A stretch of 64,000 nucleotides of DNA, taken from positions 553,139 to 617,138 of the forward strand of contig CP140040.1 of assembly GCA_039830025.1 (NCBI GenBank), given 5' to 3'. The translations under genes were made by a program, and so were the position numbers. This DNA comes from Buchnera aphidicola (Kaburagia rhusicola ensigallis). Its GTDB lineage: Bacteria; Pseudomonadota; Gammaproteobacteria; Enterobacterales; Enterobacteriaceae. Shown here piece by piece: positions 33,197 to 42,939 of the stretch. Positions within the stretch are counted from its first letter, which is position 1, and every line of letters begins with the position of its first letter. The notes below the pieces were generated by a model. The model saw only the letters and a program-made list of their open reading frames with translations. It was not told the DNA's origin and searched no databases.

Positions 33197-33475
33197 ATGA
33201 TTAACAAAGATTTTTTATTCTATAATACATTTAAGCATACTACTCTAAAAAAAAATAATACTAAAACTAATAACATTGTTATAATTACCATGCTAATATC
33301 AATTATAATATTATCATTAATCATATCAATCAATATATTATTTGGACAAAAAATATTACAAAATAAAAGTAGTTTTTTAAAAACTAAAGAACTAAAAAAA
33401 AGAAACATAGATAGTATTCCCAAACAACCTAGAGAAAAATGGAAATACATGTATGAGTTGAAAAATGACACGTGA
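33197..33475 (+). CDS. ftsN: Minimal cell-division protein FtsN (lacks SPOR domain)
   Basis: 92-residue membrane protein lying between rpmE and hslV, exactly where E. coli has ftsN. The cytoplasmic tail MINKDFLF keeps Asp5, which contacts FtsA in E. coli. A transmembrane helix spans about residues 27-49. The periplasmic end IPKQPREKWKYMYELKNDT matches the E. coli essential peptide LPPKPEERWRYIKELESR, with Trp82, Tyr84 and Leu88 equivalent to the required Trp83, Tyr85 and Leu89. The protein stops there: the glutamine-rich linker and the glycan-binding SPOR domain (E. coli 319 residues) are absent. No strong ribosome site is visible. The match of position, tail and peptide makes this identification strong. 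Confidence 0.85.
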   Translation: MINKDFLFYNTFKHTTLKKNNTKTNNIVIITMLISIIILSLIISINILFGQKILQNKSSFLKTKELKKRNIDSIPKQPREKWKYMYELKNDT

Positions 33476-33804
33476 ATATATGATTTATTCATTTAAAATA
33501 AATAACATATGAATAACCTAACTGATTAAACTAATGCAATAATGTTTGTATTTAGTATATTGTGTTTGCTCATATAACCTATCAAAAACATTAATCAGTC
33601 TTAACTACTGTTTTTAAAAATGAAAAAACTAAAAACATCATACATATAGCACAAACAATAACTTTTTCTGTAAAAAAATAAACTATTAAATATAGTATAC
33701 AAAACAATTACAACAATAAATATTTTAAACGTTCTTCTTACAAATGTTAAAATTTAACCATTAACATTTAATGTGATCAAAGTGTATATAAGGAAATACA
33801 TTTT
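33476..33804. other. Spacer ftsN-hslV, hslVU promoter region
   Basis: 329 AT-rich bases. AAGGAAA lies ten bases before the hslV start. I see no convincing heat-shock (sigma-32) promoter such as CTTGAA with CCCCAT, although hslVU is heat-inducible in E. coli. Confidence 0.45.
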
Positions 33805-34335
33805 ATGACAACTATTATTGGTGTGCGCCTTAAAAAAAAAGTAGTTATTGGAGGAGATGGACAAGCAACATTGGGTAATACTATTATGAAAAGTAATGTT
33901 AAAAAAGTAAGAACATTATATCATGATAAGGTCATTGCAGGATTTGCTGGAGGAACAGCTGATGCATTTACGTTGTTTGAATTATTTGAAAAAAAGTTAT
34001 TAATGTATCAAGGACACCTACAACGCGCAGCAATTGAATTAGCTAAAGATTGGCGTACTGATAAAATATTACGTAAGCTCGAAGCTTTGCTCGCAGTAGC
34101 AAATAAAGAAAAATCATTTATTATTACAGGGAACGGAGATATAATTCAACCAGAAAACGATCTTATGGCTATCGGTTCCGGTGGTCCTTATGCGCAAGCA
34201 GCAGCGCAAGCAATGTTAGAAAACACTTCTCTTACTGCAAAACAGATCGTAAAAGCAGCACTTAAAATTACCTCTAAAATTTGCATATACACAAATGATG
34301 TTTTTACTATTAAAGAACTAACTTCAGAAAAGTAA
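33805..34335 (+). CDS. hslV: ATP-dependent protease subunit HslV
   Basis: Threonine protease related to proteasome beta subunits. The 176 residues equal E. coli. After Met removal the catalytic Thr2 is exposed ([12 protein letters not shown]). [33 protein letters not shown], the Lys in [12 protein letters not shown] and [14 protein letters not shown] are conserved. It has a strong AAGGAAA ribosome site and is followed by hslU after 11 bases. Confidence 0.97.
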   Translation: MTTIIGVRLKKKVVIGGDGQATLGNTIMKSNVKKVRTLYHDKVIAGFAGGTADAFTLFELFEKKLLMYQGHLQRAAIELAKDWRTDKILRKLEALLAVANKEKSFIITGNGDIIQPENDLMAIGSGGPYAQAAAQAMLENTSLTAKQIVKAALKITSKICIYTNDVFTIKELTSEK

Positions 34336-34346
34336 GGATTATCTTT

Positions 34347-35681
34347 ATGTCAGACATGACTCCCCGCGAAATAGTTACAGAACTTAATCGATTCATAATC
34401 GGCCAAGAAAAAGCAAAACGAGCTGTAGCCATTGCTTTACGAAATCGCTGGCGTCGTATGAAATTAAAAAAAGAATTAAGATCTGAAGTAACACCAAAAA
34501 ATATTCTAATGATAGGTCCTACTGGAGTAGGAAAGACAGAAATTGCTAGACGATTAGCAACATTAGCTAAGGCTCCATTTATTAAAGTAGAAGCTACAAA
34601 ATTTACAGAAATAGGATATGTAGGAAAAGAAGTAGATTCAATCATTAGAGATCTAACAGAACTATCCATAAAAATGATACGCAATCAAGCATTTAAAAAA
34701 AATAAAAACAAAGCAAAAGAAATGGCAGAAGAACGCATTTTAAATGTTTTAGTTCCTACTATTGAAAAAGAATGGAAAGAATCAGAAATATCTAATAAAC
34801 CTACTGCAGCTATTCAATTATTTAAAAAAAAATTACGAGAAGGACAATTGGATGAAAAAGAAATTGAAATAAACATTTCTACAGCACCCATGGGGGTAGA
34901 AATCATGGCTCCACCAGGAATGGAAGAGCTAACTAATCAATTACAATCATTATTCCAAAATTTGGGAGGTAGGAAAAAAAATATCAAGAAACTAAAAATT
35001 AAAGATGCAATGAAATTACTAATAGAAGAAGAATCAACCAAATTAATTAATTTAGAAGTACTCAAACGAGAAGCAATCTATGCAGTAGAACAACATGGAA
35101 TTGTATTTATTGATGAAATCGACAAAATATGCAAAAATAGAGGATCAACAGGACCTGACATTTCGCGAGAAGGAGTGCAACGTGATTTGTTACCATTAAT
35201 TGAAGGTTGTACAATTTCTACTAAGCATGGTATGGTCAGAACAGATCATATTTTATTTATCGCATCAGGAGCTTTTCAAATTGCTACCCCTTCAGATTTA
35301 ATTCCAGAACTACAAGGCCGACTTCCAATCAGAGTAGAATTACAAGCATTAACAATTGACGATTTTGAATTAATCTTAACAGAACCAAAAGCGTCAATCA
35401 CTGTCCAATACAAAGCTTTAATGCAAACAGAAAAAGTTCAAATAAACTTTACTAAAGAAGGAATTCGACATATTGCTGAAGCAGCATGGAAAGTAAATGA
35501 GTCAATAGAAAACATTGGAGCTCGTCGACTATATACTGTATTAGAGCATTTAATGGAAGATATTTCATTTAATGCTAGTGACAATGAAAATGAATTAACA
35601 ATTAATATAGACGAAAAATATGTAAGTGAACATTTAGACAACCTTGTTTTAAACAATGATCTAAACCGATTTATTCTTTAA
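34347..35681 (+). CDS. hslU: ATP-dependent protease ATPase subunit HslU
   Basis: AAA+ unfoldase that feeds substrates to HslV. The 444 residues match E. coli (443). It shows the N-terminal [24 protein letters not shown], Walker [16 protein letters not shown] near residue 57, the pore motif [17 protein letters not shown] (GYVG), the I-domain insertion, Walker [11 protein letters not shown] near residue 255, sensor region [17 protein letters not shown] sequence, and the C-terminal [20 protein letters not shown] perfect hairpin follows the stop. Confidence 0.97.
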   Translation: MSDMTPREIVTELNRFIIGQEKAKRAVAIALRNRWRRMKLKKELRSEVTPKNILMIGPTGVGKTEIARRLATLAKAPFIKVEATKFTEIGYVGKEVDSIIRDLTELSIKMIRNQAFKKNKNKAKEMAEERILNVLVPTIEKEWKESEISNKPTAAIQLFKKKLREGQLDEKEIEINISTAPMGVEIMAPPGMEELTNQLQSLFQNLGGRKKNIKKLKIKDAMKLLIEEESTKLINLEVLKREAIYAVEQHGIVFIDEIDKICKNRGSTGPDISREGVQRDLLPLIEGCTISTKHGMVRTDHILFIASGAFQIATPSDLIPELQGRLPIRVELQALTIDDFELILTEPKASITVQYKALMQTEKVQINFTKEGIRHIAEAAWKVNESIENIGARRLYTVLEHLMEDISFNASDNENELTINIDEKYVSEHLDNLVLNNDLNRFIL

Positions 35682-35719
35682 TTATTTCAATGAGTAATTT
35701 TTTAATAAGAAATGAATCA

Positions 35720-35750
35720 CTTTCCTATCTTAGGCATAAAGATAGGAAAG
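35720..35750 (+). terminator. 12-bp perfect hairpin after hslVU
   Basis: Stem CTTTCCTATCTT with AAGATAGGAAAG and a seven-base loop, 38 bases past the hslU stop. It is unusually G/C-containing for this spacer. No U-tract follows, so it may act as an RNA 3' stabiliser or with Rho rather than as a classical terminator. Confidence 0.55.
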
Positions 35751-35913
35751 ATATTGTACTTGTAAAAAAGAAATGTTATTCATTTAAAAATTATGTTAAA
35801 AATAAATATTAATTTAAATATTCAAGATATAATATGTAATAATTTTATGCATGAATAATATATGTACATAATACACTATCTTTCAATAATTTTAATAAAT
35901 CATATAAAAAATT

Positions 35914-36153
35914 TTACATATTATTTATTTTACTCAATAATCCATTTAGCATATCTTTCCAAATATCTCTTTCTTCTTTTAATTTTTTATTTTCTTCTTC
36001 CAATTTAACACCATTTGATAATATTAAATCAATTTCTTGTTTTTGATCATCATTTTTTTCCTTTAGTTCTTTTACTTCCATTTGTAATAACAAAATAGTA
36101 TCAATAGCTTGTTGTATTTTTTCTTCTAATTTCGAAAACGTTTCAAAAATCAT
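35914..36153 (-). CDS. zapB: Cell-division protein ZapB
   Basis: Small coiled-coil protein that joins the Z ring through ZapA. The 79 residues (E. coli 81) form one continuous heptad pattern. EKIQQAIDTILLLQMEVKEL and ELKEKNDDQ are almost identical to E. coli [20 protein letters not shown] and ELKEKNNS. It occupies its E. coli position after hslU (former name yiiU). Together with the minimal FtsN it shows that a slim divisome persists. Confidence 0.92.
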   Translation of the reverse strand: MIFETFSKLEEKIQQAIDTILLLQMEVKELKEKNDDQKQEIDLILSNGVKLEEENKKLKEERDIWKDMLNGLLSKINNM

Positions 36154-36557
36154 TAATTAATTTCCTTATAAAAATATTGCTATTTTTATTTTTATATTAA
36201 AAAAATACTTTTAATTAAACTTATAAAAGAAAAAAAATATTTATGTTTTAGAATTATTAAAAATTTTTCTGAATTTATGCAACAATAATTTTTAATAATT
36301 CTATCATTTAAGTTAAATAATATCATAAAAATTTTTAATGCTTACATACAGATTATTATAATAATATCTCATTTATTCAAATAATCTATTTTTTAAAAAC
36401 CCTTATAATGAAAACTATAATACTAACTAAAACATAAAATGTTAATATACTTTATAAGACAAAATATTTCCAGATATCAATAAACAAACAACTCAATTAC
36501 GTAAAATTTACCTTATATAATGCATTATATAAAAATTTTATAGAAATATAAATTTAT
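36154..36557. repeat. zapB-trpG spacer with a 17-bp inverted repeat
   Basis: 404 AT-rich bases between two reverse-strand genes. At 36249-36265 and 36287-36303 there is a perfect 17-bp inverted repeat (AGAATTATTAAAAATT core) with a 21-base loop, about 250 bases past the trpG stop. It could be the trpEG 3' hairpin. No open frame of note is present. Confidence 0.5.
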
Positions 36558-37136
36558 TTATTCCGAAATCCATACCATTACTTTCTTCAAAAACTCTGCA
36601 CCTTGTGTAGTTAATATAGATTCAGGATGAAATTGAAAGCCACAAATTTTTTCACTATCGTTACGAACAGCCATTACCATATTATTATAATAAGCATTTA
36701 CAATCAATGTTTTAGGAACATTACTACAAATAAGAGAATGATACCGCGCTACAGAAAAAGGATTAGGCATGCCAAAAAACATTGCTTTTTCGTCATGCGT
36801 AATTAAAGAAGATTTTCCATGTAATATTTCTCCAGCATATTCTATGTTTCCTCCATACATCTTTACAATAGCTTGATGTCCTAAACAAATACCAACAATT
36901 GGAATCTTTCCTCGCATTTCTTTTAATAAATCAGGCATACAGCCTGCATTATCAGGATTTCCAGGACCTGGAGATAACATTAACACTGGATTAAACATTT
37001 TAGAAATTTTTTTTAAAATAATATCAATAGGAGTTGTATTACGATAAATAACAACACTATGATTGTTAGTTCGAAGTTGATCAACTAAATTATAAGTAAA
37101 CGAATCAATATTATCTAATAAAAGTACATTATTCAT
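36558..37136 (-). CDS. trpG: Anthranilate synthase glutamine amidotransferase subunit
   Basis: Supplies ammonia from glutamine to TrpE. The start at [16 protein letters not shown] lies two bases past the trpE stop; an upstream ATG would overlap trpE by 19 bases and add seven unconserved residues. It has 192 residues. Class-I amidotransferase motifs: [10 protein letters not shown], the catalytic Cys in [10 protein letters not shown] near residue 79, and the His/Glu pair in [13 protein letters not shown] near residue 170. TrpG is free-standing here, not fused to TrpD as in E. coli. Many Buchnera carry trpEG on a multicopy plasmid, but here it is chromosomal. Confidence 0.95.
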   Translation of the reverse strand: MNNVLLLDNIDSFTYNLVDQLRTNNHSVVIYRNTTPIDIILKKISKMFNPVLMLSPGPGNPDNAGCMPDLLKEMRGKIPIVGICLGHQAIVKMYGGNIEYAGEILHGKSSLITHDEKAMFFGMPNPFSVARYHSLICSNVPKTLIVNAYYNNMVMAVRNDSEKICGFQFHPESILTTQGAEFLKKVMVWISE

Positions 37137-37138
37137 TA

Positions 37139-38719
37139 TCAATACTCTATATGACAAGAGTGCGATTCAGCAATTGCTTGTAATACTGCTTGAGCTTTAT
37201 TTTTACTTTCATCTACTTCTGATTTTGGTATAGAATCTAAAACTATTCCCGCTCCTACTTGAATAGTAGCAATATTATGTTCAACATATGCAGATCTAAT
37301 TACAATGCATGTATCTAAAGACCCTGAAGCAGTAAAATATCCTATAGATCCTCCATAACTGCCTCTTTTTTCTCCTTCTACATTAGCAATTAATTCCATT
37401 GCTCGAATTTTAGGAGCACCGCTTAAAGTCCCCATGTTCATGCATGCTTGATATGCATGAAATGCATCTAAATTAGATCTTAGTCTTCCTACTACTCTAG
37501 AAACTAAGTGCATCACATGAGAATAGCGATCTACTTGGGTTAAATCTGCTACATAGCGAGTACCTGGATCACAAATTTTAGCTAAATCATTACGAGCTAA
37601 ATCTACCAACATTAAATGTTCAGATAATTCTTTATGATTAGTACGCATTTCTAATTCTATTCTGCTATCTAAATCTAAATCTAAAGATCCATCTATTTTT
37701 CTCCCTCTTGGTCTAGTTCCTGCAATAGGATAAATCTCAATCTGTCTAGATGATTCATCATATTTTAAAGCGCTTTCTGGAGATGCTCCAAATAAAGTAA
37801 AATTAGTATCTCGCATGAAAAACATATATGGACTAGGATTATTCTTTTTCAATACATCGTAAGCAGCTAATGAATTAATACATGGTAAATAAAACCGTCT
37901 CGAAGGAACTACTTGAAAAACATCTCCAATCAATATTGATTTTTGCATGTTTTTAATAATATTACTATACTCTCGATCTGTTTTGTTATATTTTAAAACC
38001 ATTTTTTTTAACATTACAGGTTTTAATAAATGCAAATATTGAGACAGTTGCTTTTTTACTTCTAATAATCTATATTTTAACCTACTCTTTTCAAAAATAT
38101 CCATAGAAAATATACTAGCTTGTATATAACAAGTTTTTTTCTTATGATTTAAAACTAATAACGTTTCAGCTAAATAAAAACAAAAATCGGGACAAGATTG
38201 AGTTGTTTTTAATTTTGGTAATGACTCAAAATGAGATACTAAATCGTATGCAAATAAACCTCCAAAAAACATAGATTTAGAATCCATATTATTATTTGCA
38301 ACACTTTTTATTAAAAACCGTATTGAATCTAATACAGATAATACATGTAATTTTTGATCTTCATCTATATTTTTTGGAATCTCAGGAAATTGCACTCTTA
38401 AACATTTTCTATAAGATAATATTTTTACTTCTTTTGGTAATAAAGATTTAAAAATAGGTAATAAATCCTCTCCATTTTTCGTTAATGCTTCTAATTTTAC
38501 TATTTGGTTTAATGCTGAAATTCGTAAAGCAGAATCTATAATCATCATACTTTCTAAATTACGCCTTTTATTAATTTCAGCTGATTCTAAAAGTAATGTA
38601 TTATTTTTTCCACGACAAATATGATGGAAAATAGCTGTTGGATTCGATTGGTACTGCGCTTCAACTTTCAAAACATCCATTTTATTAAGATGTTTATTTA
38701 TTTTTTTATGTTGTTTCAT
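37139..38719 (-). CDS. trpE: Anthranilate synthase component I
   Basis: Chorismate to anthranilate, the first step of tryptophan synthesis. The 526 residues match E. coli (520). The feedback-inhibition element LLLESAEI near residue 44 is retained, with its Ser, so tryptophan sensitivity is probably preserved. Catalytic-domain landmarks are [62 protein letters not shown] and [15 protein letters not shown]. It is translationally coupled to trpG by a two-base gap. The pair sits between zapB and fpr. Confidence 0.97.
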   Translation of the reverse strand: MKQHKKINKHLNKMDVLKVEAQYQSNPTAIFHHICRGKNNTLLLESAEINKRRNLESMMIIDSALRISALNQIVKLEALTKNGEDLLPIFKSLLPKEVKILSYRKCLRVQFPEIPKNIDEDQKLHVLSVLDSIRFLIKSVANNNMDSKSMFFGGLFAYDLVSHFESLPKLKTTQSCPDFCFYLAETLLVLNHKKKTCYIQASIFSMDIFEKSRLKYRLLEVKKQLSQYLHLLKPVMLKKMVLKYNKTDREYSNIIKNMQKSILIGDVFQVVPSRRFYLPCINSLAAYDVLKKNNPSPYMFFMRDTNFTLFGASPESALKYDESSRQIEIYPIAGTRPRGRKIDGSLDLDLDSRIELEMRTNHKELSEHLMLVDLARNDLAKICDPGTRYVADLTQVDRYSHVMHLVSRVVGRLRSNLDAFHAYQACMNMGTLSGAPKIRAMELIANVEGEKRGSYGGSIGYFTASGSLDTCIVIRSAYVEHNIATIQVGAGIVLDSIPKSEVDESKNKAQAVLQAIAESHSCHIEY

Positions 38720-39299
38720 ATTATTTTACATCTATATTCAGTGTAAATATTTGCAAAACATTATGTTGCATTTCTATTACACTAATATAGTTATCTTATG
38801 ATTATACAAAAAATTATAACACATGATCTATGACAACAATAAATTAGACTTATTTAAATATTTTAATGTTAAAATTGTTCAATATGATATTACATGATGT
38901 TATCAATTATTTTTACATATAATTTTATATATAACATTTAAAAACACCAAAATACTAAAAAATTTAATGTTGCGATATGTTTGATTAAATAAAATATATT
39001 TATAAATTTTAAACATAGAGAATAATAGTAATTATAAAATATGTTATCCTATTAATAAAATTAAAAAAAGAAATATTTTACTAGATACAAATATTTTTAA
39101 AATTATTACTTTTATTTTTTACATTGAATTACCAAACTTTCACTTATAATGATAAATATAATTTAAATCTATATTCAAAAAAATATAGTTTTATTGAGTC
39201 AATTAATTTTATATCTAATATATAAAATTAATTACCATTTGCGAATGATACGACACTTTATAAATCTATGTATAATAATATTAAATAGGGGCATATAAT
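38720..39299. other. Divergent spacer trpE/fpr
   Basis: 580 AT-rich bases between the divergent trpE and fpr. No trp leader peptide with consecutive Trp codons and no trp operator could be found upstream of trpE, so attenuation appears absent. AT-rich -10-like hexamers occur near 39259 and 39271 before fpr, but without matching -35 elements. Confidence 0.45.
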
Positions 39300-40049
39300 A
39301 TGGACGATTGGACTACAGCTAAAATAATAAAAATTAAAAAATGGAACAATACTTTATTCAGTTTAGTTTTAAATGCATCTATTCATCCCTTTATTCCAGG
39401 ACAATTCACTAGACTATTGTACATTCAAAAAAATGGAAAAAAAATTCAAAGAGCATATTCATATGTCAATGCGCCTGAAGATATTAATTTAGAATTCTAT
39501 ATAACACTGATACCACAAGGTCAATTAACTCCCAAGTTGCATTGCTTATCATACATGGATAAAATAATGATTAGAAAAACAGCACTAGGATTTTTTATTT
39601 TAAACGAAATCCCATGCTGTAAAAACCTATGGATGTTTGCTACTGGAACAGGAGTTGGTCCTTATCTTTCTATTTTAAAAAATAAAAAAAATACTAGCAA
39701 ATTTAAAAATATTATACTCGTACATGCAGTACGATATTACAATGATTTAATATATTTACCTTTAATTAGCAAATTAAAAAAAAAATATGATGGAAAATTA
39801 CATATACAAATAATTATAAGCCGAGAAATAACCAGTTTTTCGTTACATGGAAGAATTCCAAAATTACTAGAAAACAACATGCTAGAAAATAAACTAGGAT
39901 TTAAAATTAACAAAAACACATGTCATGTGATGTTATGTGGAAATCCCAACATGGTAAAAGATACAAAAAAATTTCTTATAGAAAATAGAGAAATGAAAAA
40001 ACATCTTCGAAAAAGTCCAGGTCAAATTACTAGCGAAAACTACTGGTAA
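39300..40049 (+). CDS. fpr: Ferredoxin/flavodoxin-NADP(+) reductase
   Basis: FAD enzyme passing electrons between NADPH and ferredoxin or flavodoxin. The 249 residues equal E. coli (248). The FAD-binding RAYSYVNAPED near residue 50 has the RxYS motif. The NADP-binding part has MFATGTGVGPYLSIL near residue 115 and VHAVRYYNDLIY. The C-terminus MLCGNPNMVKD and SPGQITSENYW ends in an aromatic residue as usual. Its likely partner in this window is the ferredoxin of the isc cluster (inference). Confidence 0.95.
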   Translation: MDDWTTAKIIKIKKWNNTLFSLVLNASIHPFIPGQFTRLLYIQKNGKKIQRAYSYVNAPEDINLEFYITLIPQGQLTPKLHCLSYMDKIMIRKTALGFFILNEIPCCKNLWMFATGTGVGPYLSILKNKKNTSKFKNIILVHAVRYYNDLIYLPLISKLKKKYDGKLHIQIIISREITSFSLHGRIPKLLENNMLENKLGFKINKNTCHVMLCGNPNMVKDTKKFLIENREMKKHLRKSPGQITSENYW

Positions 40050-40400
40050 AATATTATTCTATACTATATAAAAAATCTACCATACATGAAAATTAATGCA
40101 ACCTTAATGTTTAAATTCATACCATAAAAAATTTTAAAAATACTATTTAAAAACTTATTTAAGCAATTTTTTATTTAAAATATCATTATACACATTTTTA
40201 AAGTTTGTAAATCATCAACTAAAAAGATTAAATACTATAATAAAATGATTAAAAATTATACATTAATAACAAATCGTACTCATTAAATACATTGATAATA
40301 TTGATAAAAACTATCAATTAATTTTCTTATTATAATCATTTTTAAAGATGTATTTTAACATTTTATACACTAATAAAATAATCTATAAACATTGTAATCC
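40050..40400. other. Spacer fpr-coaD, nothing recognised
   Basis: 351 AT-rich bases with no reading frame, hairpin or RNA gene that I can support. The coaD start follows directly, without a clear ribosome site. Confidence 0.45.
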
Positions 40401-40902
40401 ATGAAAAAAAAAAGCAATTTATCCTGGCACATTCGATCCAATTACCTATGGTCATTTAGATATCCTAAAGAAAGCAACAAAAATATTTAATTTTATTATA
40501 GTTGCTGTTTTTGAAGATTCTGACAAACAAACCCTATTTAATATAAAAGAACGTATAAAATTAATAAAACAAGCTACTTACAAATTTAAAGATATCACAA
40601 AAATTATAAGTTTTAAAAGTCTACTGGTTCATATTACTCAAACTGAAAAAACAAATTATATAATCCGAGGAATTCGAACATCATTAGACTTTGAATATGA
40701 ATTAAAAATGTTTACCATAAATAAAAAACTAGCTCCAAATTTAGAAAATATTTTATTTTTTCCATCTCCAAAATTCGCTTGTATTTCTTCATCATTAATA
40801 AAAGAAATCGTTAAATACGGGGGAAATGCAAAAGATTATATTCCAAAACTAGTACAAAATGCTTTATTAAAAAAGTACAAAAAAGTAAAATATTATAAAT
40901 AA
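40401..40902 (+). CDS. coaD: Phosphopantetheine adenylyltransferase CoaD, frameshifted in an A10 run after the start codon
   Basis: Penultimate step of coenzyme A synthesis. The start ATG (40401) is followed by ten adenines and then GCAATTTATCC. Nine adenines would give MKKKAIYPGTFDPITYGH, matching E. coli MQKRAIYPGTFDPITNGH. With ten, translation leaves the frame at once, and the correct frame has TGA overlapping the start codon. The rest is open and conserved: the adenylyl-binding TxGH motif, IIRGIRTSLDFEYELKM near residue 90, FFPSPKFACISSSLIKEIVKYGG and the C-terminus. The corrected length is 166 residues (E. coli 159). Because CoA is essential and the frame is otherwise perfect, polymerase slippage on the A run is the likely rescue (inference). 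Confidence 0.85.
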
Positions 40903-40951
40903 ATACTATTTTTGATTACACATCACGTATAAAACTAAAATATAATAAAAA

Positions 40952-40987
40952 TGGAGTATATAAATTAAAGACATTTTATATACTCCA
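40952..40987. terminator. 13-bp hairpin between convergent coaD and the 390-residue orphan
   Basis: Stem TGGAGTATATAAA with TTTATATACTCCA and a ten-base loop, 49 bases past the coaD stop and 51 bases past the end of the opposing gene. It is perfectly paired, so it can serve both strands as a bidirectional terminator, although no long U-tract follows on either side. Confidence 0.6.
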
Positions 40988-41038
40988 ACACTTTAAAAAC
41001 ATAACAACATATCTGAATAGATACTTATTTACTAAACA

Positions 41039-42211
41039 TTACATTAAAAAATACGCATATTCTATATCTGAAATTTTATCTTTAGATAAAATTGTTGATG
41101 CTTGTAATCCAAAGGAATCATGCATATTTCCATCTATCTTATGACTTGAATCTAACTTTGATTTACTAGTAGCAACAAGTTGAAATGTCCCATCATTTAA
41201 TTCATCAATAACATAAGACGTTTTTACATCTTGCACTTTTAAATCAGCTAATTCTGGACGTATAGAAAACAGTTCAGTATATGGTTTAGAAAACAAATCT
41301 TTATTAGAATATGCAGAAATTAATTGTCTTGATTCTAAGTTAGGAACTGCATATTTAAAATTATTTAACATTTCTTCTGGAGAATAATTAGAAATTTGTT
41401 GTCCATTAACTTGTAATACAGAATCATCACCTTCAAAAAGAAAACTATCATTTAATTGAGAAGTTTGTCGCAATTGATTAAAATAATTTTGAAATTTATT
41501 TCCTAAAAATATTTGATCCTTGCCATCGCTGGTTTTATTTAAAGCATACCAATAAGGTTTTTTAAAATTTTCACTTTCTATTTTTTCGTTAACTTGAGTA
41601 GAACTATCTGCTACAGGTATACTATTAGATTGAATTTCAGAATCATCTGAACTAGAAGTCAAACTATTATACAAATCAGTAACAGTAGATATTACACTTT
41701 TTCCAAAATCTACAGAAGTGTTAAATACAGACTCACTGGTATTTTTTATAAATTTAACAGTTGCATTAAAAGCCTGTTCTCCAGTATCATATATTAATGC
41801 GCAAGTATCTGATACTGAACTTAATATTGAATCAAAAAAATTCGATAAAGGAGTAAAATTAAATTGTAACATACTTGGCAAAACAAAATCTGGCGTAATT
41901 CTTTTGACAAAGGCAAAAGCAGGAACAAGAAATGAAGCAAAACCTTTTAATTGATCTGTTTTTTGTGAATCTTCATTTATTAATGAAAAATCACGGATCA
42001 TGGTAGCATCCATTGGAAAATCTATAATTTGACTATTAGAAGCATCAGGATACGTGACATTAACGTCGTCCTGATAAGAAGATAATTGCACTATATCGTT
42101 TTGTTTAGAAGGAAAATAAACAGCATTTTTATTTTTTGAAATATCTTGAGGGTGTGTGTTTTTATTCACATTTACAGATTGTACACTATCTACAACTGAC
42201 ATTGATGACAT
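41039..42211 (-). CDS. Unrecognised 390-residue acidic, serine-rich protein
   Basis: I recognise no family. The frame is long, uninterrupted and begins after a good ribosome site (AGAGGA, nine bases before ATG); a CTTGAC -35-like element lies about 60 bases upstream. Composition differs sharply from its neighbours: very rich in Ser and Asp, few lysines, one cysteine, and probably acidic. Residues 1-85 look disordered and polar. A hydrophobic stretch (GFASFLVPAFAFVKRI region) falls near 90-125. Residues 125-195 form a Ser/Thr/Phe-patterned amphipathic helix series (EQAFNATVKFIKN, SESVFNTSVDFGKS). From about 215 a folded-looking part follows (KPYWYALNKTSDGKDQIFLG, then ELNDGTFQLVATSKSKLDSS). 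There is no signal peptide. Its maintenance in a shrinking genome implies a function, possibly lineage-specific. Confidence 0.75.
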   Translation of the reverse strand: MSSMSVVDSVQSVNVNKNTHPQDISKNKNAVYFPSKQNDIVQLSSYQDDVNVTYPDASNSQIIDFPMDATMIRDFSLINEDSQKTDQLKGFASFLVPAFAFVKRITPDFVLPSMLQFNFTPLSNFFDSILSSVSDTCALIYDTGEQAFNATVKFIKNTSESVFNTSVDFGKSVISTVTDLYNSLTSSSDDSEIQSNSIPVADSSTQVNEKIESENFKKPYWYALNKTSDGKDQIFLGNKFQNYFNQLRQTSQLNDSFLFEGDDSVLQVNGQQISNYSPEEMLNNFKYAVPNLESRQLISAYSNKDLFSKPYTELFSIRPELADLKVQDVKTSYVIDELNDGTFQLVATSKSKLDSSHKIDGNMHDSFGLQASTILSKDKISDIEYAYFLM

Positions 42212-42939
42212 AATATTACGTCCTCTAACTCTTTTTATTAGTTACTTTTACTTTAATTTAATTTTTTAGTCAAGTTTTGTATTAAACTTTATTGAAAATA
42301 TTTAAAAAATAAAAATAACTAACCGTTTTAAACACATTAACTTTTTAAAATTTACTTAAAACCTTAAAAAAATCTCATTTTTCATTAACTATTATTTTAA
42401 GGTATGCATTTATATATGATAATACATTTAATTGTATCTATTAATATTCTATTTATTTGATCAAAATTTAAACTATTAATTCAAGACGAAAAACAAGAAT
42501 TCAAAATGTTAAATATTATGTTAAAAATATATTTTATAATATATTATGAATTTGACCGTATCATAAATTAACTTAATAATATTATATATTTATGATAACA
42601 ATAAAATAGAAACGTAATAAACTTTGAGAAATTGGTATCTAGTAAATTATTGTACTAAAATAAATTAAATTTTAAAAATATAAAAAATTAATTCATTATA
42701 TAAATAAAAATTTTAAAACGTCAACAAATTATTAAATCAAAAGTCTTTAAATACTAAATATTAAAAAATGTAATAAAAAGTCTTATTAGATCGTTAACAT
42801 TATACACCTATTTCTGCATAATAATACATTTTTATTAAAAAATTTAATTATTACAGACTGTCAGATAAACATTAAAATTTCAACGTTTATCTGAAATTAA
42901 ACAGTGGTAACATGCATTATTATACTGATTTTATAAATT
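42212..42939. other. Spacer upstream of the orphan and downstream of pitA, with a pitA-end hairpin
   Basis: 728 AT-rich bases. A 10-bp hairpin (42861-42870 with 42885-42894, TCAGATAAAC) lies about 45 bases past the pitA stop and may end that transcript. Near the other end CTTGACT (about 42274-42280 on the reverse strand) could be the -35 of the orphan gene, but its -10 is poor. No other gene is visible. Confidence 0.5.

Noticed and set aside
33220..33492. 90-codon reverse-strand frame over ftsN
   Set aside because: It is a shadow frame of ftsN; the forward frame has the conserved essential peptide and position.
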